Of a stretch of DNA of 61,596 nucleotides, positions 45,301-54,700 are shown piece after piece. Below the pieces are notes generated by a model. The model did not search any database. It was not told the origin of the DNA and saw only the letters and a list, made by a program, of their open reading frames with translations. The first letter of the stretch is position 1. The number at the start of each line of letters is the position of its first letter. This DNA comes from Bryobacterales bacterium (lineage in GTDB: Bacteria > Acidobacteriota > Terriglobia > Bryobacterales > Bryobacteraceae): contig JADLDI010000110.1 in the NCBI GenBank assembly GCA_020846745.1, positions 1-61,596 on the forward strand, given 5' to 3'. A program made the position numbers and the translations under genes.

Positions 45301-45562
45301 CCGTCTTAAACTGCTTGCCCGCCGCCGATAGCGTGTAGTTCCCGCTCAGCAGCGCGTTGAATTGGTAGTTCCCCGCGTCGTCCGTAATGAACTCGCGCGT
45401 CTCATTGGTCTCGAGGCTCCGTGCCGACACCCTCACGCCCGGCACAGCGGCGCCCGAGGAGTCCGTTACCGTCCCGAGAATCGTTCCCCGGCCGTATTGG
45501 GCCAAAGCCACAGAAGCTGTAAGCGCGCACACGGCGAGCGCTGAAAATGCGACACGAGTCAT
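42353..45562 (-). CDS. TonB-dependent receptor, Oar/SusC-like
   Basis: A GGGAGG site six bases ahead of the ATG at 45562 fixes the start (1069 residues). A signal peptide (ALAVCALTASVALAQ) is followed by a carboxypeptidase-regulatory domain (LGTVTDSSGAAVPGVRVSAR), a plug (IELPLNARNFFDLIALTPGS) and a barrel ending AGRLQW. It heads a four-gene unit with the two enzymes and the second receptor, so it probably imports their precursor. A good promoter lies upstream. Confidence 0.88.
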   Translation of the reverse strand: MTRVAFSALAVCALTASVALAQYGRGTILGTVTDSSGAAVPGVRVSARSLETNETREFITDDAGNYQFNALLSGNYTLSAAGKQFKTATVEKVELRVNSQARVDIVMQLGVVSETVSVEAATPQLQTNTAVMGTVIDNRTMIELPLNARNFFDLIALTPGSVKVVGGSSVMDQRSVEVAGVRNTSTNAMLDGVDFSVANINNPAIALSLDAIQEFKVQTNFMDASYGYGAAGIDMVTKRGTNSFHGVVYDYVRNRAFQAGQFFRPPTGAPRFTYNQFGGNAGGRIIKDKTFYFANYEGRRRRTGNILIGNVPTPLMKSGDFNGSGKTVRDPFNGNQPFPGNVIPRARFNPLSVKLMEFFPDPNLAGRPNLNYLITPSDPERRDQFTGRVDHQLSAKGSLFGRYSFADNALVDAAYRKGKGVIRPDRSQNGAIGYTRTIGTNMISETRIGFTKAYLARVSDGDRYSTNYAANLGLKNLAPIPGDYTEPSINLSEYAPGSPRASSGFAGYGLRIVQNNIYYRAAETFTYIRGRHAMKFGGDINRLMVGYDQGSNQNGIVNFAQNFTGDSFGDYLLGTPISAQGGLGSIGDFGGVAKYSIGTRIQGFFQDDWKVTEKLTLNFGVRYEVFVNWRGRLANFDLATNRQMLAGRKEYYEPGVGLVTGSSIGLPERPIITDKNNFLPRFGIAYRLSPKTVIRTGVGVFSLLNTGGATLGAMTSTLPFFVQANVVSSATTPQIFFDQLFPTAAQAAGGIGSNNDLNRRDGYMYSYNLNVQRQLKSNLLLELGYMGNTGHKQVGTIYVNQPRLPSDPLNPTPFAARVPFPKAAPNFTQTANYQWSNYNAGFIRFEQRVWKGLSATSSYTWAKVVDTSGPGQSMYDRTLERGRADNDVRHNFIGGFVDDIPVGKGRTINISNKFADSIIGGWQINGIVTFRTGLPYSISTVGDIANVSTGSQRANATGIAATKVDPRTSGLLGLDRAAFALPARGTFGNLARNTQPGFGANNWDVSMNKNFPMPMLGESGRLQLRFEWFNFFNHTQFNNPNATFNTPTFGLVTSTLDPRILQIAGRLQW

Positions 45563-45601
45563 AGCCACCCTCCCAATCTCCCGAAAAGGCGAAACAGGAA
45601 A

Positions 45602-45631
45602 GGTCTATCAAACCGGTTATCACAATGTCAA
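45602..45631 (-). promoter_or_regulatory. candidate promoter of the receptor-enzyme unit
   Basis: On the minus strand TTGACA, a perfect -35 box, is 18 bases ahead of TAGACC, and the ATG at 45562 follows 40 bases later with its GGGAGG site between. It faces the candidate promoter at 45683 across a short shared region. Confidence 0.45.
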
Positions 45632-45682
45632 CAGCAAGCCGCGTTAACTGTTCCTAACTGCCCCGTCCATACGCTTCGAAGG

Positions 45683-45710
45683 TTGACTTAACCATAGCTA
45701 ACTTGATACA
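45683..45710 (+). promoter_or_regulatory. candidate promoter of the divergent receptor
   Basis: TTGACT and GATACA are spaced 16 bases apart and lie 31 bases before the ATG at 45742. The match to a sigma-70 promoter is moderate. It shares the intergenic region with the opposite unit, so one regulator could control both. Confidence 0.35.
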
Positions 45711-45741
45711 AGAAGGTCAGCTTTCACCTGGGACGTTCTCT

Positions 45742-48138
45742 ATGGTTTCTTCTCCCCTTCGCCTTATCCTCCTCTCCCTGTTCCTACACCCCCTTTCTGC
45801 CCAAACGACCGCCTCTTTATCGGGGACAGTCCTCGATTCCACTGGTCAGCCCGTCCCGGCTGCGTCCGTCCGTCTCACCAACCGCTTGTCGAACTTCGAA
45901 GCAACCTTATTAAGCACTGCCGACGGCGCCTTTCGGTTCGCCAATTTGCCGTTCCAACCCTACACTCTTGAAGTCACCAAGCCGGGGTTTCAGCCTTGGA
46001 CGGAACAGGTCCCTCTACGCCAGGGCGCACCTCGCCACATCGACATTCGCCTCGAACTAGCCGCTAGCCGGCAATCCGTTACCGTGTCGGATTCTGTGTC
46101 GACACTGGTCGACCCGGAACAGACCGGCTCCTACGCCCAGATGAATCAGCGCGAGATCGAGCGCCTGCCCCTTCAGGTAGGTAACCGTGGTCTCGAAGCC
46201 GTCCTCGCCACCTTCCCAGGCTTCGCTCAAAACGCCAACGGCGCGATCCATCCCCGCGGAGCCCACAACCAGATGACCTTCGTCATCGACGGCATGCCCG
46301 TCTCCGACCAGTTGACCGGTGCCTTTGCCAATGCGGTTGATCCCAACATCGTGCAGAGCGTCGAACTGTTCACCGGCAACATCCCTGCCGAGTACGGCAA
46401 CAAGGTCGCCGCGGTCGCCAACATCACTACTAAGTCGGGCATCGGCTCCGGCCGGTTGCTTGGCGGTTCCTTCATGGCGTCTGCTGCCCAGTTCGATACC
46501 GCCGCGATCGTCACTCAGTTTGCCGGCGAGCGCGGTCGATGGGGCTATTCCGGGTCCGCCAATCTCATGAAGTCCAACCGCTACCTCGACCAGGTCTCGC
46601 TCGACAACCTCCACAACGGCGGCAACTCCGAGCGGATCTTCCTCCGCGCCGACTGGATGCCTGACGGCACGAACACCTTACGGTTCAATGTGATGGCCGG
46701 ACGCTCCAGCTTTCAACTGGCCAACCTTCGCTCCCAGCACGCCGCTCGAATGGACTCCCGTCAACTGCTACAGGATGTCTCGGGCGTCATCGGTTGGGTC
46801 CGCACCCTCTCTCCTCGCACAGTCTGGGATACCACTGCATCCTTCCGCTCCGCCCACGCCCTACTCCTCGACTCACCCGCCGACACCCCGGTCGCCGCCT
46901 GGCAAAGCCGCCGCCTCGACACCTGGAACATCGCCAATCGCCTCAGCCGCTCCGCCGGACCCCACCGTCTCCGCGCCGGCCTCGACTACCAACGCTTCCC
47001 CGTCCGCGAATCCTTCCGTTTCGCCATCACTGACCCCAAATTCAATAACCCTGAAATTCCGGGGTCTGTCCCCAATTTAACCACCTACGATCTCACTCGT
47101 GGCGGCTCCCCGTTTTACTTCCGTGAACAAGGCGTCGGACGTCTTGCCTCCGCCTTTGTCCAGGACTCCATTCAGGCCGGTCGCTTCCAATTCGTCGCCG
47201 GCCTCCGCTACGACTCCTACCGCTTCCTCTCCAGTGGCAACCAACTGCAACCCCGCCTCGGCATGTCCGTCGCCCTCCCGAAATCGGGGACAGTCCTCCG
47301 TTTGTCCTATAACCGCACCTTCCAACCGCCGCCCAACGAAAACCTGCTTATGTCCAGTTCAGCGTCCGCCGCCGCTCTAGTCGACCCCTCAGTTCGTTTC
47401 GCACTTGGCGGCGCTTTTGCCGTCATCCGCCCCGAGCGTCAGAACTTCTACGAAGCAGGCCTTCAGCAACCGATCGGCCGCCGCCTCGCTTTGAATGTTG
47501 CGGTTTACCACAAAGACGGTTGGGACCAGCAGGACAACAACAGCCTCCTCAACACGCCGATTATCTTCCCCACCTCACTGGCCCGCATTCGCGTGAACGC
47601 CGCCGAGGGTCGCCTCATTGTTCCGGAATTCAAAGGCTTTTCCGGTACCCTTTCGATGACGCACTACCGTGCGATCTCTACCCCTCCATTTACGGGCGGG
47701 CTATTCCTCGGAAATTCAGCGGTACAGGCCCTCTCCCAAGGCCCCTTCCTGATCGATCACGACCAGACCCTCGCTATCCATTCTGTGATAAACTACACAA
47801 ATAGGAAAGGCTGGTTCGGCACGGCCTCCATCCGCTACGACTCCGGACTGGTGACAAATCCATCAAATCCCGCCGTCGTCGCCCTCGATCCGGACTACTC
47901 CGACCTCCTCCCCTACGTAAAATTCGAAACGAACCCAATTCGCACCACGCCCCGCACCGTCGCCGACGTCGGCCTCGGCTATCAGCATTCCGTCCAGGAC
48001 CGCCGCCGCTGGGAGGCCGTCCTACAAATATCCAACCTCACCAACGTCACCGCCCTGTATAACTTCCAGTCGTTGTTCGTCGGCACTCGCCTCGTCCAGC
48101 CACGCACGTTCGGCGCCCGGCTGAGGTGGTTCTTCTAA
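45742..48138 (+). CDS. TonB-dependent receptor, smaller type
   Basis: The ATG at 45742 begins a signal peptide (MVSSPLRLILLSLFLHPLSA) and gives 798 residues. A carboxypeptidase-regulatory domain (LSGTVLDSTGQPVPAASV), a plug (about 105-215, IEGLPL-like IERLPLQVGNRGLEAVLA) and a barrel ending LRWFF follow. It is shorter than the two receptors on the other strand and not closely related to them. Three GGGGACAG-type motifs lie in its coding sequence (45821-45835, 47052-47077, 47284-47298), one of them encoding the SGTV of the first domain. Confidence 0.85.
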   Translation: MVSSPLRLILLSLFLHPLSAQTTASLSGTVLDSTGQPVPAASVRLTNRLSNFEATLLSTADGAFRFANLPFQPYTLEVTKPGFQPWTEQVPLRQGAPRHIDIRLELAASRQSVTVSDSVSTLVDPEQTGSYAQMNQREIERLPLQVGNRGLEAVLATFPGFAQNANGAIHPRGAHNQMTFVIDGMPVSDQLTGAFANAVDPNIVQSVELFTGNIPAEYGNKVAAVANITTKSGIGSGRLLGGSFMASAAQFDTAAIVTQFAGERGRWGYSGSANLMKSNRYLDQVSLDNLHNGGNSERIFLRADWMPDGTNTLRFNVMAGRSSFQLANLRSQHAARMDSRQLLQDVSGVIGWVRTLSPRTVWDTTASFRSAHALLLDSPADTPVAAWQSRRLDTWNIANRLSRSAGPHRLRAGLDYQRFPVRESFRFAITDPKFNNPEIPGSVPNLTTYDLTRGGSPFYFREQGVGRLASAFVQDSIQAGRFQFVAGLRYDSYRFLSSGNQLQPRLGMSVALPKSGTVLRLSYNRTFQPPPNENLLMSSSASAAALVDPSVRFALGGAFAVIRPERQNFYEAGLQQPIGRRLALNVAVYHKDGWDQQDNNSLLNTPIIFPTSLARIRVNAAEGRLIVPEFKGFSGTLSMTHYRAISTPPFTGGLFLGNSAVQALSQGPFLIDHDQTLAIHSVINYTNRKGWFGTASIRYDSGLVTNPSNPAVVALDPDYSDLLPYVKFETNPIRTTPRTVADVGLGYQHSVQDRRRWEAVLQISNLTNVTALYNFQSLFVGTRLVQPRTFGARLRWFF
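47052..47077. repeat. imperfect palindrome inside receptor gene
   Basis: GGGGTCTGTCCCC flanked by AAATT and AATTT has the same architecture as the palindrome in the photolyase gene. It lies in the reading frame and encodes PGSVPN. A third, half-decayed copy (CGGGGACAGTCC) is at 47284. Confidence 0.5.
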
Positions 48139-48176
48139 GGCCCGGTTTTGCCTGCCTGATACAATCAAGGTGCCAG

Positions 48177-49007
48177 ATGTCTTTGCAGCCAGATCTCGTC
48201 CGAATGCCGCTCGGCGACTTTTTCCAGCGGGTTCGCGGCGAGATGGTCTCCCACTCCAGCCACTTCGCCTATTTCTCCGCCGGCGGTCCCCTCAACGAAG
48301 AGGACATGCGCGACTACCTACAGGACCCGTTAGCCGCCATTCCTCCGACGGTCCTGAAGCTGCTGCCCAAAGTGAATCTCCTGCTCGTGCCCTACCTGGC
48401 CAAGCCCGAAGGCAAACCGAACGGTGGCGCCACCGCGGTTGTCCTGTTCGACCGTCCAGGAGATGACCGGTTCCTCCGCTCCGCGAGTTGGTTTGAACGG
48501 CCCGAATTCGTTGCCGCTTTTGCCATCGAAGAAATGGAAGTTGGCGACTACCATTACGAGTTCTACCACCAGTTGGCCCGGGCCGCCGGCGAGAAAACCT
48601 CGCCCGAGATGTTGAACGACTACTACGGTATCCTCAGGGACGAACTCACCGGCCGCACCCATGGCGAAGTCGATGACGAAAGCTGGCACGCCAAACAAGG
48701 ACTGCTGCAGCGCCACTCCGGGTTCAAGCGCGACACAAAGCTGTTTCGCGATTACGCGAAACAGTCGTTTGTCGACACACTTACCCTATTCCTGCACGGT
48801 ATCTGCTGCGATATCGATGTGGAAACCGGCCCCCGCCAGTTGCCGTCCCGGCACCTGCGCCGCCGCTTGAAATTACTTCAGTCGATGTTTCCGCCGCCCA
48901 AGGGGTATGCTGTCTTCCCTGAAGACATGGAGCAACTGCCATCGTCAGAGCGCGAGCCTCCAACTCCGCCCATGGGCGGAGCCGAGCGCTCCAAATCAGC
49001 TCTGTAA
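48177..49007 (+). CDS. conserved-looking protein of unknown function
   Basis: The ATG at 48177 gives a soluble 276-residue protein with an even domain of acidic and aromatic residues (MPLGDFFQRVRGEMVSHSSH, then HFAYFSAGG). It ends with a proline-rich tail (PTPPMGGAERS). A histidine-rich helix (GDYHYEFYHQLARA) is notable. No family is recognised. It follows the receptor gene by 38 bases and may be cotranscribed. Confidence 0.5.
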   Translation: MSLQPDLVRMPLGDFFQRVRGEMVSHSSHFAYFSAGGPLNEEDMRDYLQDPLAAIPPTVLKLLPKVNLLLVPYLAKPEGKPNGGATAVVLFDRPGDDRFLRSASWFERPEFVAAFAIEEMEVGDYHYEFYHQLARAAGEKTSPEMLNDYYGILRDELTGRTHGEVDDESWHAKQGLLQRHSGFKRDTKLFRDYAKQSFVDTLTLFLHGICCDIDVETGPRQLPSRHLRRRLKLLQSMFPPPKGYAVFPEDMEQLPSSEREPPTPPMGGAERSKSAL

Positions 49008-49012
49008 TTCGG

Positions 49013-50278
49013 CTACTTCGCCGGAACTCCCGCCGCGCCCGGCACCGTCGTATCATCTTTCGGCCCGTGCTTTGGCAGCAGCGCAATCGCGATCGCGCCC
49101 ACAAACGCCATCACGAACACGGCCATCAAAGCCTTCTCGTACCCGCCCCATGCACGGTGCAGCAGCGACACGATATACGGGAACCACGTTTGCCCGATCG
49201 TGTCCGTCGGCAGGATGATAGCCATCGCCCGGGCCAGCGTATTCACGCCAAACTGATCGGCCGCCATCAATGGGATCAGCATGTAGTCCGCGCCCATTCC
49301 GAACCCGAATAACACCGCGAAGGCGTACAGTTCGAGCGAGGTTCCCGGTCGCACCAGCAACATCAAGGGGATGGTCAGCGCCACCATCGCGTAGGTCGCC
49401 GTCATGACGTATTTCTTTGTATACCGGTCCGCCAGCCACCCCATGAACAGCCGTCCGCCGATCGACGACCACAGAATCAGCACGTTAGCCGTACGCCAGG
49501 CGGAATTCAGGTCGGCCTGATCCGCGAAACCCTGCTCCTGGAACACCAGTTTCATGTGCTGGTTGATCGACCCGATCGACCCGATCGAGCACATCGAGCC
49601 GATCAGGAGCAGCCAAAAAGCCGGACGGCTCAACAGGTACATGAACGGCTTCGGAGCCACTTTCAGATCGGCCGGAGCGACCGCTTCGCCGTCCGGCTGC
49701 TGCCCCACATCCGCCGGTTTGTCTTTCAGAATGAAGAACGCGACCGGCCAGGCCAACACCACAACCAGCGCGCCGACCACCAGTAATGCCGTCCGGAAGT
49801 CATAGGCCTCCGCAATCGGCTTTACGAGAAAAGAACCCATCGACCCGATAGCACCCACGCCGACATACACAATGCCCATCGCACGCCCGCGCTTCTTCCG
49901 GAACCACTGAGTCACGATCACCTGGTGCGGAATCGGACCCGAGAAGACGTATCCCACGATGTACACAAACCACATCGCGTAATAGAAGTTCAGGTCTCCC
50001 GTCATCTGCGAGAAGCCAATAAACGACAGGAAAGTCAACAGTGTCCCGGCGATCACCAGCATGCGCGGCGAAAACCGGTGCACCAGCAGCGGACCCACCC
50101 ACAACGTAAACAGAGCCGCCAGCGGAAAGCCGAGCGTGATATCCGCTCTCGACCAGCCGAAGTTCTTCTGGTAGTAGTCGTAGAAGAACGGCATGTTGTA
50201 GTACGGCAGGCCGGTCGAAAAGCCGAACGTCATAAAGGCGGCGATCGTAATCCACCACCCCATAAACTTCTTGTTCAT
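49013..50278 (-). CDS. MFS transporter, oxalate/formate-antiporter-like
   Basis: Twelve hydrophobic segments and the N-terminal pattern WWITIAAFMTFGFSTGLPYY with the loop motif GGRLFMGWLADRYTKK place it in the major facilitator superfamily, near monocarboxylate and oxalate/formate carriers. The ATG at 50278 gives 421 residues. Its stop lies 5 bases from the stop of the convergent gene at 49007, leaving no room for a separate terminator. The substrate is probably a small organic acid. Confidence 0.8.
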   Translation of the reverse strand: MNKKFMGWWITIAAFMTFGFSTGLPYYNMPFFYDYYQKNFGWSRADITLGFPLAALFTLWVGPLLVHRFSPRMLVIAGTLLTFLSFIGFSQMTGDLNFYYAMWFVYIVGYVFSGPIPHQVIVTQWFRKKRGRAMGIVYVGVGAIGSMGSFLVKPIAEAYDFRTALLVVGALVVVLAWPVAFFILKDKPADVGQQPDGEAVAPADLKVAPKPFMYLLSRPAFWLLLIGSMCSIGSIGSINQHMKLVFQEQGFADQADLNSAWRTANVLILWSSIGGRLFMGWLADRYTKKYVMTATYAMVALTIPLMLLVRPGTSLELYAFAVLFGFGMGADYMLIPLMAADQFGVNTLARAMAIILPTDTIGQTWFPYIVSLLHRAWGGYEKALMAVFVMAFVGAIAIALLPKHGPKDDTTVPGAAGVPAK

Positions 50279-50355
50279 GCGAGGACACACTCCTAGCGAG
50301 CGGGCTAAATGAAAGAACTGTTATACCATCTGCCGACCACCGGTACGATGGTTCT

Positions 50356-50880
50356 ATGGCTCGTATTGAAATCGCGACCCTTGCCGGCGGCTGCTTCTGG
50401 TGCCTGGAAGCCGTCTACCAGGAAATGCGCGGCGTCGAGTCTGTAGTTTCCGGTTACATGGGCGGGCAGGTCGACAACCCCGATTACCGCGCCGTCTGTA
50501 CTGGGGCCACCGGCCACGCCGAAGTGGTCCAGATCCGGTTCAACGTGATCTCGTACCGCGACCTGCTGGAAGTCTTCTTCGTCATCCATGACCCCACCAC
50601 GCTCAACCGGCAGGGCAACGATATGGGCACACAGTATCGTTCGGCCATCTACTTCCACAGCCCGGAACAGGAAGCCACCGCCCGCGAAGTCATCAAGGAG
50701 GTTGCCCATGCCTTCGACCATCCCATCGTCACCGAAATCACCCCCGCCCAAACCTTCTGGACCGCTGAAGACTATCACCAGAACTACTTCCGCAACAACC
50801 CGCACGAGGGCTATTGCATGTTCGTGGTTTCGCCGAAGGTGGACAAGTTCCGAAAGAAGTTCGCCGGCCTACGCAAGTAA
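50356..50880 (+). CDS. msrA: peptide-methionine (S)-S-oxide reductase
   Basis: The active-site motif GGCFWCLEAVYQEM has the nucleophilic Cys at residue 13. GYMGGQVDNPDYRAVCTGAT and GHAEVVQIRF complete the signature. It reduces methionine S-sulfoxide in damaged proteins, with thioredoxin as reductant. At 174 residues it is a normal stand-alone MsrA. Confidence 0.93.
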   Translation: MARIEIATLAGGCFWCLEAVYQEMRGVESVVSGYMGGQVDNPDYRAVCTGATGHAEVVQIRFNVISYRDLLEVFFVIHDPTTLNRQGNDMGTQYRSAIYFHSPEQEATAREVIKEVAHAFDHPIVTEITPAQTFWTAEDYHQNYFRNNPHEGYCMFVVSPKVDKFRKKFAGLRK

Positions 50881-50887
50881 GCGGCGC

Positions 50888-51754
50888 CTACGGAGGCCAG
50901 TATCCCTGCCGCGCCCGGATTTTCGCGCCCTCCGCGCCGGTTACCGAAACGGCGATTGGACGCCAGCCCGAACCAGCCTGGTCTGGTACCTTCCACGCCA
51001 ACAGATACGTATTCTTCAGATTGTGTGTGATCTGCGCAAATACGGCGCCGATCTCTTCCGGTTTCTCGACGGAGAACGCTGCGCCGCCCGTCAGCGCGGC
51101 TGTTTCGGCCAACACCTTCACGAGGTCCGGAGCTTTCAACGCGGCGCCCTGAGCGATCGTGTACATCGCTATGCCGGCGCGGCGCGCCTGATTCGAGGCA
51201 GACCGTGCAGGAAGCGTGCTGGCATTGTCGTCTCCATCGGTGAAGACCACGAGCGCCTTCTTTCCTTTGATCTCCTGCAGGTCGCGCGATACCCGCGAAA
51301 TAGAATCAAACAGCGCCGTTCCACCGCCCGCCGTTGTTCGTAAAATGGCTCTTTTCGCTAAAGCCTTATCCGCGGTGAACCGCTGCCGCACGCGCAGACT
51401 GGTATTGAAGCTGTAAACAGCGACTTCGTCCTTTTCGCGAAGCATTTCGATGAAACGTAGCGCGGAAAGCTTCAGCGTAGGTAGAAACCGATCCATACTT
51501 CCGGTCAGATCCAAGAGCAGCGCCACCGACAGACGCTCCTCGGCCCCTTCAAAGGCGACCAGCGATTGGCCCTTGCCTCCGTCCAGCACTTGAAACCGGT
51601 CTCTCGTGAGGCTCGGCAACGGGTTCCCATTGCGGTCGAACACGCTGGCGTATACCTCAACGAGCGACGCCTCGGCACGAAATACCGCTTCCTGCGCCCA
51701 CCCGTCGGAACAGCTCACCGCGTAAAGACAAAGCACCGCCCATCGCGCCCTCAT
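50888..51754 (-). CDS. secreted VWFA-related protein
   Basis: A signal peptide (to about residue 20) and a short beta domain (VEVYASVFDRNGNPLPSLTR) are followed by a von Willebrand A domain with the metal-ion-dependent site DLTGS at residues 82-86 and the later TAGGGTALFDS and VVFTDGDDNAST loops. This is the architecture of the acidobacterial VWFA-related family. It starts inside the last codons of the large TPR gene (overlap 51751-51754), so the two are translationally coupled and probably interact. Confidence 0.82.
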   Translation of the reverse strand: MRARWAVLCLYAVSCSDGWAQEAVFRAEASLVEVYASVFDRNGNPLPSLTRDRFQVLDGGKGQSLVAFEGAEERLSVALLLDLTGSMDRFLPTLKLSALRFIEMLREKDEVAVYSFNTSLRVRQRFTADKALAKRAILRTTAGGGTALFDSISRVSRDLQEIKGKKALVVFTDGDDNASTLPARSASNQARRAGIAMYTIAQGAALKAPDLVKVLAETAALTGGAAFSVEKPEEIGAVFAQITHNLKNTYLLAWKVPDQAGSGWRPIAVSVTGAEGAKIRARQGYWPP

Positions 51755-54700
51755 TTCAACTCTCCCAAAGCATCCTTGAGCCGCTCGCCGTCAAACGCGC
51801 GATACGCCGCCAGCGCGCCTGGCCAGTCGCGCACGTCCGCCATTCGCATTTCCGCCAGGACGGCACGCGCCGCCGATTCTGCCACTGCCGGCAGCACCTC
51901 GGGCGGAAGCGCCTCCTGCGCCGCGACCCGGGCGAGATACAACGTGAATTCCGCCAGGCGCTCGGCCAGGTAGTCGGGGTATCGTCCAGCCGCCGTGTCT
52001 TCATAGGGCGGCAGTTCGAGTAAGACGGGCGTCATCGTCCGTCTGAGAGTCGGGGCCGCCACGCCTAAGAATCGGGTCCCAGGAGCGTTCGCTTGCGATT
52101 GGTGCTCGCGAATGGCGGGCGTTGCTTTCTCGGCCGCCAACTTCATCGCCTTCAAGCGCCCGCCCAGAAACCAGAGGTCCGTCAGGCTTAGCGACGACCA
52201 AACAACCGCCCAATCGTGGCGCTCGAGCCCCGCGAGCAACCGCGCCCGCCGGCTCAGCGAGACCAAGCCGCTGCTGGCCGACGCCACCGCCTCCCGTATC
52301 CGGACATCCGCGGCCGCCAGCGTCAACCAATCCTGCGCCGCGCGCACCTGCACCGTCATTGCCCGCAGATCTTCAGCGCGAACGCCGCGCCAGTTCGTGG
52401 TCCGTACCGTTCCCAGCACCGCCGCGGCTACCGAAACCGCCATTGGCCCTTCGCCCCGCAAAGCAGTGGCCGCAGCCCTACCCGCCATGGCTGGAATCCC
52501 GTCAAAGCCCCCAAAGGCATGGCTGCCCGCGCCTTCACTCGTCACACGCAATCCTCCCGGGGAGAAGTACTCGGACTCGTTCGACGACTTTGCCGCGAAC
52601 TGGTGTTTCCGCAAGAAGAACGGATCGTCCGCAATTACGAGGTCGTCCGCGCTGAAATGCGCCGCGTACGCCTGGCCCGCCAAGCCAACCAATGTGCGAA
52701 ACGCTATGCTGTCCCAATACTCGCCCGCCAGCTTAGCCAGGTCTTTCGGCCGCCCCTTCGCTGCGGTCTGCTTTGCGAGTTGGCGGTTCAAAGCCGCTAT
52801 GCGATTGCCGGACTCGGCTTCCAGCACCTTCCGGAGTTCTTCGGGCAGCCCTTTGGATTCGCGCGCGGTCGACGGCTTCCAACGCTGGGTGATGGTAGCG
52901 ATCACCTCCGCGTGTTGTCTCCAGGCACTCTCATCCGCTTGGGACAACCCTTTTAAAGCACCGTGAAGCTTCGATAGCTCGTCGAGAGCCGGTACATTCT
53001 GAAGTTCGAGGACTCGCTCGTAGTTGGCGCGGCGCTTCTTGCCGGGCTCGACTGTCTGTGCGTGTACCTCGGCGCGCCAGGCTTCGGGAACCGTGGATAG
53101 CACCTCCCGCAACGATACCGCCTCTCGTGTGCCCGTTGCGTCACGATATGCGTTAAGCGCATCCAGGGCCGCTCGCGTCAGCTCCCCGATGCTGTTGGCC
53201 TGATTCACGGCGGTCAACCACGGCAGCGCCAGGGCCGCGGTCCGTTCGGAGTCGAGTTTGCCCAATTCCTCGGCCATCGCATACAGGTAGAGCATCGAAT
53301 GGAAAAGCCCCGCCGCGACGTTTGCCCCCTTGTCATCGAACTGCCGCAATTTGCCTGCGAACCGGAATATCTCGCGATAGTGATTGGCGGTCAGCCGCCT
53401 CAAATGCGTGAAATACCCGTACAGGCTCTGCGTTTTGACGAAATTCTCCGCCAGCAGCAGGGCGGAGTTTTCGTCCAGCGGCTCGGTTCTCGCCGCTTCC
53501 ACCCTTACCACGGCCAGCAAATTCTGCCAGACTTCGAACCTGATGTTGTCCTGCTTGTAGTCGTCAGCGATCAGCCGCAGAAGAATCTCGTCTTCCACCT
53601 CCGGCGTGGTCACCCGCGAGAGTTTATTGAGCCGCTTCTCGGTTTTCGCGACCGAATTGGAACGGTTTTTGGCGACCATCCAGACCTCCGGACCACCCGG
53701 GAGTTCGAGACGTCCATCGGCATCGATCGGCAACTCGCGGAACAGGTCTTCAAGCGAGGCCATACCGAACAATCGGGCCCGCTTACCTTGGCCTTGCTCG
53801 GAATTGCGAAAGGATTCATAGAATGCGCGCGTTCGGCGGAGGCTCGCCGTAAAGAAGCGCTGCCGCCGCGTGTCCAACTGCGAGATCCGAAAGTAGAATT
53901 GCAGCAGTTTGCCATCGTCTTTATCGAGCAGCGCCCGAAAGAATTTGCGCGGGTCCGAGGGTCCGGCGTTCAGCAGTTCGGCCCAAACGGCGGCGGCGAT
54001 GTCGCCGCCAGGAACATCCACTCGCCCGCCGGCTATTTGCAGACAAGACGAGTACAAGCCGAGCAAGCGGCCGTAGTGTTCCGCCAGGCGCTTCAAACCG
54101 ATAGCGTCGACCAGCGCCTCTGCCGACGACCGTTCCATGTTGGCCAGCGCAGCGTATAGCGCCGCCATATCCGGGTACCGGGCCATTGCTTCCGCCACTC
54201 CGCCGGCAAACCGCTGTCCCGGATAGAACTGCTGGCTCCACGCCTGCTCTGGCGGGAAAACATTGACGCGCTCATCGATCAGATCGGCCTCAAACTCCTG
54301 CCCGTTCTGCAGTTTCTCCTGCATCGAAAGCAGGTCGATGGCGAGCGCCGAGGGAAGATCCTGCCGGCGCGTACGCTTGCCTTCCACCGCCGGCTCCACG
54401 ACAGGTTTTCCGTTCTGCCGCCTAACCCGCCAACCGATCAACGCAAGGACACGCTCGGTGGCTTTGGCGCTGTTCCGGTCGTTTAACGACAGCCGCACGG
54501 TTACCTTGGCCCCGTTACGCCGCCCAACGTTCATGAGGTCCGCCAATACCGCGAAGTATTCAACCATGCGCGCTCGGAAAGCGTCTTGCGCAGGTCCGCG
54601 GCCGCTCATCTGAACACTGACGGTTCGGCTAAAGTCCGCCAGGAACGCTTCCGGTGAGCTTTGCTCCGGGCCACGGGCCATGAAGAGCGCCGCCTCATGT

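Noticed and set aside
45821..45835. GGGGACAG motif in the first domain of the 45742 receptor as an inserted palindrome
   Set aside because: Here it encodes the conserved SGTV of the carboxypeptidase-regulatory domain, so it may simply be normal coding sequence; kept only as a possible member.
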